64,000 nt of DNA from Cloeon dipterum (Eukaryota; Arthropoda; Insecta; Ephemeroptera; Baetidae), in NCBI RefSeq assembly GCF_949628265.1, contig NC_088786.1:15190001-15254000 (forward strand), written 5' to 3'. Below, piece after piece: positions 36,333-48,300 of this stretch (its first letter is position 1; the number at the start of each line of letters is the position of its first letter). Made by a program: the position numbers and the translations under genes. The notes under the pieces were generated by a model. The model was not told where the DNA came from, made no database searches, and saw nothing but the letters and a program-made list of their open reading frames with translations.

Positions 36333-39300
36333 TCAGCTGCTGGGCTGGCGACGGTGCGTGTGGTGCACTTTGCGCGTCGGCAGCTGTGGCGAGTACTTGT
36401 GTTCGCCCTTGTTGTGCGCGTCGATGGCCGAGGCCAGGTTGAGGCCCTGCTTGAGGAAGTGGCTGCACTTGACAGCGCGCCGGCCGTGCCTGCCATGCAC
36501 CCGCTCGGTGCGCGGCCCCCACATCGGCCGCCCCTGCGGGTTCACGGCCAGCGAGTAGTTGAGGTTGGCCAGGGAGCGGTAGCGGTTGTAGCCCTGCTCC
36601 ATTACCTCCCGCCAGTGGCACCGCTTGCCGTGCGCCTTCTTTGCGCCCACCAGCCGCCACTTTTTGTTGAAGCACAAGTACCGCTCGGCGCGTTTTGCGA
36701 AGATCGTCATCTGGCCAAAGCCCACCGACTGCAGCCGCAGCTCGTCTGGAAACACACAGGGTGGAGAGATTAGCCAATTAAATAAATTCTCAATACGCAA
36801 CAAATGAATTCAATTCATTGATCTATAGGGTCAGGGTTGGTTTGCTTCAAAAGTACAAAGAGACTGGAATTATTCTTCTAATATAATTAAAATCAAGGTG
36901 GCAAGAATTTTGAGTCATGTGCGTGTTCAGCTAGCGCTGTAGCAGCCAACTTGACATATTTATATAGGCTTTGCTACTAAGCACAAACAAATTTCATAAT
37001 TATAAAAAACTGAGCATCTGCGCCAGGTTAAACTTTAGTAGAGCGAGCCAAGATCTGTGACTTCTAATCATAATATATTTGGTTTCAGGTCAGCCTATGT
37101 TCAGAATTGACAGCTCTTCAAAATTCATTTTTGTCTTGTACGGATCTGCAGCTTAACTTATCCAAACACTTTCCCACATACAACAGAAATTAAAATACTT
37201 CAATTGGAAAGAGGGAAAATCAGTCAGTTCAGAATGTTGGGTAAAGCCTTTTGGCCGAATTTATGATTAAATGCACTTGAGTTATCGTTCATACACAAAT
37301 TTTAAGATTGATTGTCGAGGCTTAAGCACAAAATTTGATTAGGAAACTAAAATGCCAACACATTATATGAACATTTCAGTAAAGTTAGGCAAAAAAGGGG
37401 CCAGGAACACAAATATTCTACTGAACTACCTGGTTTGAATTGGAGAAATCAATAAAAAATTATTTACTAAAGCAGTCTTAAAGAGTAAAATCCTTTGTGT
37501 CTGGTCCACCTTTCCACTTGTGATAACCATGAAATATTTCTTTTGATCAGATTTCACGGGAAAAAATCAGTTCCTAATTTGAACCGAGAAGATTTATATC
37601 CCTGCGACACACCTATTGATACAAATTTGATAATGAACACTTTGAGTGAGAAAACACTCCTTAAAAAGTAGGCCAATTTGTTCCGTTTGGTTGACACCAG
37701 CGTCAGATGAGAAGTTGGATATCAAAAAGAAAACAAATAGAGGAAAATGCTCTTAACATATTTTCCTCGAGGGAGAATAATGTAACGATTTCACTTATCG
37801 CCTAATAAACATATCGGTTCGGAATAATAACAAGAGTGTGTGCGCAATAAAAAGTGGAAATAATGGAGGCTGGGAGTGTGCCATGCATAATACGGTGAGC
37901 CAGCATGCTGTCTTGTTGTGAGAGAGATAAAGAGCACACGCGCGCGCGGAGGAGCAGAACAAAATCACTTCCTACACGCTGCAGCGCGACCAGGGAAATT
38001 TATTCAGCATTATTTTACTTTTCAATTGTCACGCGCGTGTATTGCGTTCCAAGGAAAAGCAGACAATAATCGAGTAAATACGGCTAGAATACGAGTGGGT
38101 GACCACTATTGTACAATTTCTTTACGACCTTTTGTCGCGAGTTCGACTATCCGGAACCCTATCATTTTTATTCCACTCTCAGCAGTCAGATGTTTTATTT
38201 TCTACCACAAGTCATAATTCATTGGTGGTAATGCAGGGACGGCACGTGAAAGGAAATATATTTATCAGAAGAAGGCTACCGGGGGCAGGGCTAAAGGGTT
38301 GCTACCCTCATTAATCTCAGCCGCGTCGATGTAATAGCCGCTGATGTGAAGGTAATTCGAATATAAGCCAAGCGCGCAATATAAGCCAGAGCATAGGAAC
38401 AATTCCGACAATGCCGGGGCGTGTTGGAAAAATAAAGGCAGCGTGTCGGATTAAAAGTGGCGTATCCATCACACGGGACGAGAAAAACGACCGGCGAGAA
38501 GTGATATATGTTGGAATTATCTGAAAATAAAAGTGAAAGACTGCTTTCGGGGCGTGGAGATCAGATCAAACATTAACAGGTACATGAGTGCCCGCCCGTG
38601 AAGGGTAGATTTGTCTTTTCTTCCTCTGAGATACATAGTTGTATATACAATGGAGCACATTTTCGGTGAAAAATGCTGGAAACTTACTCCAATGTCCTTT
38701 GTCCGAGGCATAGACCTTGCCCAGGTTGTCCACCTGCAACTCGCTGCTGCTGCAGTCGTTGTGCAAGCGGACTGATTGTGATTGTACCATGCCGGGCACC
38801 GCACCGCAGATCACCACCTGCAAAAACATATCTACGTTATATTTCTATAATTATTGGTTATGTTTGGAGCTCTCAAAGGGAATATTCAGTCAGTTTAGTC
38901 CATCAAACTTGAGACAAAAATCAAAACATAAAGGTCAAAGGATATTAGGCAACCTGTACATCACGGATTCTATTCTGCTTCTTACTGGGGAAATTAAAGA
39001 ATGAAAATTTTGATTTTGTCAATAAATCACCAAAATATCGATTTGCAGAAAAAGTTTCAAACCAAAGATGCACTAAGTTTGAGAGACGTAAATTACATTA
39101 TTTTTTCAATTTTTTTTTATGTTTGCAGCTGAGAGTTATAGTAAAGATGTTGCTTATTCTTGTGTGCAGTCAAAATTGAGTTTCAAATTGCAGCAACTAA
39201 AAAACTTTGGGTTCTTTGCCAGGTCCGGCCAGGTCTAAGAATCCAAAACACTACTAAAATAGTTTTTGGAAATTTTATCTAGAACAAATTTTTCTAATTG

Positions 39301-42300
39301 ACTTATGTAAGGTATTAAAAATACGAGGGCTTTCTGAAAATCTATTATCATGCACATTTTATAGCGAGTAAAACACTCACTTAAATTTATGTCACTGTGA
39401 TGATATTATTTTTATCTATGGGCTTCCAGACTATTTAAAGAATCGTGTATATTTAGCACACTCACCATCAAGATACACGACAGGAACTTGGCTGAGATAG
39501 CAACCTGTGGGATCCTGAAACAGAAAAGAAATCCTAGATTAATTATATGTGTTTTGACTGATGTCAATATCTAATTAACAAATTACGCAAAGTATCAAAG
39601 CCGAAGAGAGTCACAGCAAAAAAAATAATTACGATTTAAGAAGTAAGATGGTGTTCAAGTGTTCATGAAGATACCATCGGTTGAGAGGAAATTATCAGTA
39701 CGACTCTTGGATTCGATTCATAAAACCGTGGCGCTGGCCACGTGTGAGTATAATAACTCGTCGTTGTAAACTCGTTATTGTTTTTAATTTATCTTATCGC
39801 GCGAGAGTCACAATTAAAATCAACGCTGCAGCCGTGGCCATTAATAATATTTTTCATTTGTTTTCAATCGGAAAATGAAGAGCACGGCGTAATGGCGCAT
39901 AATGATGGGTTGAGAGGTGAACACGCAGCTTTTTCAGCTCGCCAGCCATAACTCTCTCAGGACAAAGAGCTGCATTTTATTTTCAATCCCAACGCAGCGG
40001 CGGTCAGAAAGGAAGAAAAAAACTGTGTTTGTACAATGAGAGGAGACCACTCCATAAATAAATTGAAACAGATCGTTATCTAGCCGTGGAATCCAAAACG
40101 CTTCTTTCTTTACACACACAAACAGCAGAATAAGAAATGCGTGTACACAAATAAAATAAATCAACCGCGCCGGTTAGTTTCATTTCATTTCATTGTGCGC
40201 GTGAACGACAAACGAAATCTATCTGCTTTTTCAGGGAAATCGCCTTTGAAGGAGAAACGCACCAAAAATCGAGGAATTTTTACTACGGGATTGACCTCTC
40301 ACGGGGGCTTTTGGAGCTGTTTATTAGTAAAAATACTTAAATAGTCATATATTTCTTCGTAAGTTATTATATAGCAGGCGAAGTAGAAAAGGTTTCGAGA
40401 TTTGCAATGTTTGCGGAAATATTTTGTAGAATAGCCATGTCGGATGTTAGGCTGTCAGCTTTGAATAGAGCGTCATTCATTAAAGGGTTTCATAATTGAA
40501 TTGATCAAACAAGAAAACGTGTGGAAACAGCGAAACTCGGCCTTTCTGTTCTAACGAATAAATTTGCGGCAGTAATTCAACTTTATATTTGTACGAAACG
40601 CCAAATTTATTCAAATCAAATTACTGCAATCGCTCCTTAAAGACTTAATTCGCGTAGATTTTTATCGCGTCGAGACAGAGAATAAAGCATCGCGAGCAGA
40701 GCGGTGGCAGAGAGAAAAGCGAGAAAAACAGGCAGCTCCGTGACAGCTACAAGAGTCCAACAGCTTGCGAACAACGCCGCTTGCACGGCCGACCCGCTTT
40801 TGCTACTCTTTAATACAACATTATTTATTTATATCGGGTCCAACAGGTGCTGCCTATATTTTATTTATAATATGCCCCCGCCTCAAAAGGCTTATTCAGA
40901 AAATCAACTGACAAATCAGCGGGCCAGATAAATAAAAAGAATTAATACAGGTTGTCAGGCGTAATTTGAATAAATTTGCTTGGCAGAGGCAAGCATTCGA
41001 AATTGCCTCGGCGGCTTTTGAATTATATGTTGAGCGTCTTGGTTGCGGTCATGACTTTTGTAATGCAATATTACAAAGTTGCCTCTGAAGGCGCAAAAAG
41101 CAACAAATCTTCAGGCGGCTTGTTCAATTAATTTTCAACAGGTGGTTCTGTTTTTTGCGCCAATTCCTGAATGGAGTTATTTGCGATCTTGTTCTTTCAT
41201 TCTATTTGATTTTCAAAGCTTGATTAGCATGCCGATCTTTGTTAAAGTATAAATATAACGACATCTGCCCGTTCAACTGAATTGTAAGAAATTTCATGAA
41301 AATTTAATTTGTAGCAATCCAAATAAAATAGAGAATTTGGCCTCATCAATTGGCCCCATCGAAAGCAAAAAACCCACAATATTGACAGACTTTCTCGTCT
41401 GGCCGGACTCTCAGCGTAGCTGCGCATGTTGGTTTTTTATTTCCATGTCACATGGTGTGAGGTAATATTTATGTGGCCTAAATGTGGCAGCTGTGTCTGC
41501 AGTGCACTATACGAGTTTGGATTTACTTCTGCACGTATTAATGAGAAGATATAGTTGTTCCAGCAGCAGTGGCACCTTGAATTTTACAATATCAAGCGGA
41601 GAGAAAAGCCTGCATGCGTGCGTTCCCCCGCCCGGCGCGATAATTGGGTTAATTAACACTTGGCGAGAGCAAATTTTTAACGCACATAAACAAATAAGTC
41701 GACTGGATAAGGATCAATGCTTTCTGGTTGTAATGAGGGAGAGAGGAACAGTCGATTTGTCCGCAGCGCTGGCCCCAAGGCTTTCCGTGTCACTTGGCGT
41801 TAATCAGCTCCAGTGTGAAGCTGACAAAGGCTACGAGTGACAGCTCCAATGAATTCCGTTGTCTATCAGCTCAGGTTTGTATCAACACGTAAGCATGAAA
41901 TTCGGCGTCGGGAGAAGAAAGATAATATAAATCTCGGAAGAACTTCAACGTCAACTGATTGGGTTTTTCCATTTGCATATTTAGCGAGAAAGCTTTATTT
42001 GGAGCAATTTTATTTCTTATTTTAAAGCCCAGATAGTAAAACCTTAAGCACCACTTGATCTTTTCATATAATAGCAAATGGTAAAAGTAAAATTTAAATT
42101 TGATTATAGGCGGAGAATAATCATGGGTAATTTTGAAACCCGTGCCATCAATACTTTTGGAGGACCCAAAAAAGACACGTCTGTTTGTCTTGATGGTGTA
42201 AAATGTAATTAATTTATTACCAACATTGAAATATTTTAGAAACTACATATCTCGCAATTTTTAACTAAATTGCATCCATATTGAGCGAAAAGCTCTCATG

Positions 42301-45300
42301 TGAACTGTTGTCATTTGCGCAAGTCTCGAATTAACTCTTGAACGTGAGCAAGAGTGCACTGTAGATATCCGATTTCCACCCCTCAGCAGCGGGATCAATT
42401 ATCCGCCAAGCAGCAGAAAGTCGGAGTGCATAGGGTCAAGAGCGCGCGTTAATCAAGCACCGATCGGGCTTCACACGCGAGCGTCGAAAATCGAAGTGCG
42501 CGTGGCTCCGTGAAATCCGAGCAGGCGTGAAAAGGGCCGAACATACGGTGCGGCTCAAAGGATTTGCGCGAAATTGCAGCACCAGAGTAGGACGGACGTA
42601 TGAATATGAAATTCATTTCAATGAGAGCGAGCACAGACGAAAGGGCCGAAGATATTAATGCAAGGAGACGGATTGGGATGTCGGTCGGTCTGCGCGTTGT
42701 GGCGAATCGTGCGGTTTGCTGCTGGACCGCACGCTGCTGATTCATCGACCACCAATCAATGGGAATAGGTGATGTGCCGGTCGACTCGGATCTGCACTCA
42801 CTTTCGCGGAGTATAGGCCAAAAGACACGCTATGTGACTTAAAACGACGCATTCTCCCAAGAGTTATATTCATGGTAACATTGGTTAACGTCAGCATCCG
42901 CGGAATCTTTTTAATTCTTGCAAAAGATAACTTTTTACAATGTAGAAAAAAATGCCAAACGCACAACAGACTCACAAAGAATATTGAAATATTTAGATCA
43001 AAAAATTACAAAAGCAAGGAGAGTATTTGTTCCCCTGAAAATATGTTTACAGATTCTACATGGCATTTACGAATATTTTAAGAACATTTGATGCTCTTCC
43101 GTGCAATTAAGTTAGGCGACTGTCAGTTCATCATTAATTAAGTAATTCCTGATGGCAAAAATCAAAGTCTGGTCTGACACGAAATTCGCTCAACGTCAGC
43201 GACGAGAAAAACGTTCATTAAGTGACTAGTCGAATTTTAAGCAGCAGCGAGCGCGCGATAAAGAATGTGGTGCGATAAAGTTTCGCTGTTTTTAAGTGTG
43301 CCCCATCTTTCTCTCGCGCTGGAACTGGTATTCCGTCTAATTTGAATAAAAACTCTAGCCCTACGCGCGAGAAGAAAGGCCTTGGTGTTCTATTAGGCCG
43401 AATAAATCACGACCCAACAGCACAGGCAGCAGCCGCCGAGTTCGTTTAATAAGATTTTATCAGGCGCAAAATAGCAATTTGCGCTTAAAATATGACCGCG
43501 GCGCGCGAGAGTTGTGAAATAAAAGGGCAACAAATAGCGGCTTGCCAGCTTTCCGCAAATTTATTCGGCCCGCATGAAAAAGCTACCGACGAGAGTCGAG
43601 TTTCATTGCGGAAAGATGGGTCAATCTAACTCCTGCACTTCATCGATGCACGTGCATAAATAGCACGAGATATAGCTACTTTCTTTCAACCACGCAGGAC
43701 ATTTCTTAACCAAAATAATTGGTTTTGGTTTAAAGAAATTCATTAGTGATCAATTTAAATAAAGATTATAGCCGAAAATATTTTTGAGTGTTGTCAATTT
43801 CGCAGAAACAAAACAATTTTAAAGTTAACTTTTACTTTGAATACACCAAAAAGCTCTAAATTAATTTTAAGTTTTGAAACAAATGAAATAAGAACCAAAC
43901 CAAACATTGCATGAAATCAAGGGTTCGGTGTTTCAATCTGTAACTAAGAAAACTATTTTTATCTACACGTTGTATATTAAGATTTTCAGCAGCGAACTAT
44001 ATAGCGGGAATCGAGGTGCGAACGGGTTGACAATTAGCCCCGATTAGCATCTCTCTGTCGGAGCATGACTGAGTGCGTGAGTGCAAACGGAGAGGAGAAA
44101 CAAGTGGCTGGCAGAGCAGAAAAAATGAGCAATAATTAAAAGGCGCGCGATGGATTGGCGGCCCAATAAATCTAACGTGTCCGTCCGGCCGTGTCCCAGT
44201 TCGCTCGCTCTCTTGGGTGGAGTCGACGGCGCTCGGCGGGCTTGTCTGCGTGTGGCATCACGCGACCTTCCCGAACATAAAATTTTGCATTTTATGGCTG
44301 CATTAAGAAACCCTTTCCCCCCGCTGTAAATCAAACGAATCCAGCCTGAAAGCACTATCTCGCTCGCGTATTCAAATGAATCATTTTCGCAAATGGTCCA
44401 CCCTCCTCGTTCGTTTCTTGGTTCGTGTGTGTCCGCGCGAACGCACTTTGGGCTTGGGCCGAGCTCGCGAGCAGCAACCGTTCCGCTCCCAGGCGGAGTC
44501 CATTTCACGAAAATATTTATTGCAGCTCGTCTAATGCCTTATTTATTTTAGTTTATGTACTCTCGACGGACGTCTCGCTGTTTTTATTCCTCTCGTGTTT
44601 GTACACAAGCGTGTCTCCAACACCCCGCGTCGCATACGCTATACAAGGTGTCACATTTTGCATTTATAATTCAATTAAACAGACATTGCAGGCAGCAGGA
44701 AAAATTTACGACTCTTTTATTTATTTAAGATAACCTTTCTCACGGGCACCAAGAAACGAGTTGACGCAGAGGAATCATACATACTTCAATCGATTTTAAA
44801 TAAGTGACAGATGATGCTGAGAAATTTGAAGCTTTCAAACTTTCACGTCCATAAAAATTCATAAATGTATATTCAGATTACGATCTATGCAACGCAGTCG
44901 ATGGAAAAATGCCGCTAATAAAGTTAATGTGCTGAGGACAGGGCACTTAAAATAAATCAAGAGCAAACTGGAAATATGGATTCCGAGAAAATCAAACGCT
45001 CGTGGACGTGGACGCACAAAACGCGAGATACGTGTGTAAAAATGGACGAGTTGCAGGTGTGTGTGTGTGTGTATATAGTATTAAACGAGCGCAGGGAATG
45101 CCCTGGACCAAGTTAGAAAACTCTCGTAAAAAACGGAGCACCAATTTTCCGGCCCGGTGCATGTGTGCTGTTATCGCGGGCGATTTATTATTTTATAAAC
45201 TTGAAAAAGTCCATTAAGAGGCTAATTGAGAGAGGACCGCGACGTGATGTGTAAATAAATGGACAGCAAATGTACATTTTACGACGCGGGCACGCCAGCC

Positions 45301-48300
45301 GCGGCCGTTTCCACTCAATTGCGTGCTCCTTTTCCAGGCATTATATTAATTACGACCTTTCTTCAAAATAAATAAAATGGCTCGCCTCAAGATTGCTTCG
45401 CTCAACGATTTATTATTGACTTAATGTATGCATGTGTAAACTCTTGACACTCTCAAAGAAAGAGGAGCAGGATACGCTTTAAATAAGTACGGGCATGGGT
45501 GCGCACGCACAAATGGAATTAATAAATATACACATTGGATGAAACTCTCTCTTTTCTAGCGGGCGGTAAAGCATTGGCACTGAATAGGGTTACCAGGTTT
45601 GATCAGGTAATTGGCGATTCAAATAATTCCGTTTCTTCTTCCTCCCAAATAATATTTAACCGAAACTAAAAGCAAGTAAAAGAAATTTAGCTAGACATTC
45701 TGGTCATGGTATAACAGGTGGTAAATGGTTGTTAACAATAATAAATTTTCGAGAATCTTATTTGTAGAGAATTGATGATATTATAATTACATAATTAGCT
45801 TTTATAAGAGGTTTAAGTGCCTTAAAATACACTGAAAAAGAGCCTTAATATTTCATTGCCGGAGACTGACTCATTTAAAAAGTTCATAGCTAACCAGGAC
45901 TTTAAGGCCTCCGAAATCGACCCGGGGTTTTTCGTCACCCCCGCCATGGTCAACCAAAGTTGGAAGGGAGCCCTTTTTAATAACAGACACATGTTCACGA
46001 GACACGCTTGTCACGGTTTTCACTATTTGATTTGTAAAAAATTGACCTACCACTCCTGCGCGAGTGGGGACTGTGAGTGCAAATTCTGTGAAAAACCAAT
46101 CAGTTTCTACCATTTTCTCGAATGTGATAAGAACACTTTGACACTGTGCCAAGCCGCCAAAGCAAAAACTGGCAATGAACCTGTGATTTAATGTAATTAT
46201 TGTATATGTATGTTGTTGTACACCTGTGGTGTCTAATAAATATTTCATCATATTTTGGGCAGTGCCAAAGATGTTGCAAACCAACAAGTCTTTGCTTGAA
46301 AAAAAAAAAAATAAAAAATGTTGTCCATAGATTTGGTTTGAGGGAGTGTTGTACACTAAAAAAGTAGGGAATAATTGAGCCATTAATAGCTGGAAGATAA
46401 AACGTGATTTTACATGGGTCTTTACAATTAGTACAGCGGCTAAATTTATCCAGCAATTGCTTTGAGCTGCCACCATAATTGCGAAGTAGCCAAAACATTC
46501 AATTAACCTTCATACACAGAGAAAAGGTGTCAAAAGCATTGCCGTGAGAGGCGTTAAATATTTGCGAGTGAAATTAGCGGCGAGACACGTCGCACGCAAC
46601 AGGGGAATCGGCGAAAATCACGATCGGTCATCTGGCAACCCTAGGTGGCAATTATTACTCGGAGGCAGCTCGCTCACTCAATGAGTGATGCTAGTGTTTG
46701 GATATTAATGCGAGAAAAAGCGCGGCCAGGCCTGATTAATTAAATTAAACGGCGCGACACCCATGTGCTTGATTTGTGTTGGTAGCCCCGCCCTCGGCGC
46801 GCTTTTTTAATTGCTTCTCGCAGCGCGCGTTAATTGATGCTGGCAAGAGATGCGAGCCGTGTGATTGTTTAATTTTTTTCCAGTCGTGTCACTCGCGCCG
46901 CGGCAAACGCGCCGCCGTGATTAATTATCAATTCCAATTATCAAAAATGCCTAGGCGCGGCGCGATCTCGCAATTGAGCCCGTCCCGGTGAGTCGCAGGT
47001 CGAATAAGGACGAGCGAGCCTCTTCGCAGCCGCTGTGAATAATTGAAGCTAACAACACGAGTAGCGCGCGCGAGAGAGAGTGAGTGAGCATATCTCCTCT
47101 TCGCAGCTGCCTCCGCAATGCTGCAGCGTGTGTCTGCAATTTGTACACTTGTGTGTGTGTTGTCTACCGCACAATAATATTGTTTTGCGCGCTGCCAGCA
47201 TTAACGTTGTGCTTCTTGTAACAGAGATGGGCCTGCTGTACAGAGAAGCTTTTTTTAAACCAGCGTTTCTGCAGCAATGCTGTGGAAGAAAAAACACCAT
47301 TTCAAATTTCTTGAAAGCATTTGAAACAAGAAACATTAATTGTGAATAAAATAATATTGCGCAGTTGAAATTTAAGAGTGAAGTTGATTTAACTTAGAAT
47401 AAACCTTATATTTGGTTGTTTTTTAAAGGGTAACAATATAATGATGTGATTTAAACGATTTTGTCTTTTTTTCGCTTTATCATTAAATTAAACAGTTGAT
47501 TAAATCTGACAGTAAAAAAGCAAAAAATACGCGTTTAATGATGTAATTAAGGAAGAATAATATTTAGCTCGCACACAATTTCCTAGTAGCATTAATTTAT
47601 TTGAATAAAACCCTCTCGCATAAGCAACCGCTACAGAATAAAAACTTGATGTTCTGCAGGTTGTATATTTTGCGACTCGACCAGCACTTTTCTGGAACAA
47701 GGAGCAATACCAGGAATAATACTTGTAGTAAAATTGTTGGCAAACAAATTACACTTTAAAAAGTGTGTTTTGTGGGGGAAAGAAAGCGAGGAGGAATTAT
47801 TAACAACAGATAATGTATTTTGAGGTGTAAGTGATGGAACGAATTTTAAGTGCTCGCGGCGCCCGCGCCGGTCTCTTTGAACTTTCGGCGGCGCGCATTT
47901 CCATATTAATATTTGTTCGGTTCGGCACTTTTTCTCGGCCCTCGCCCTAATTGTCCTGCTTTTCTTAATCGATTTCAAGAAAGAAGTCGCCGTGCCACCG
48001 GCTAATCTCGCTCCTTAAATACGAAACGGCCTCTGCCACGCACACGCCTAGCCAACAAATTCATTTTTCGGATCCAATAACTGTTGATTCTCCGCGCTTG
48101 TTTTGATTAATTGTGCCTTTTGGGGAGGTGGCGCGCGCGTTCCAGCTATTTTTAGTCACGTGGGCGTGGGAAACCAAGGTCAATTCATTTTTGCCATTTT
48201 TTTTGCCGACGTTAAAGATCGATTGACAGTTCAACAAAAATTGGAAATTGTCTTGCGAGATTCATGTCAATTGAGTGAAGTGGATAGACGGCATTTCCCA

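Noticed and set aside
36055-36777. Long frames of 139-240 codons overlapping the FGF last exon in other frames and on the other strand
   Set aside because: They are shadows caused by the GC-rich FGF exon; only one frame carries the FGF motifs and joins upstream exons in phase.
45871-46476. 201-codon minus-strand frame over the retrotransposon remnant
   Set aside because: It is antisense to the frame with the Cys/His array and polyadenylation signal, and has no recognised features.
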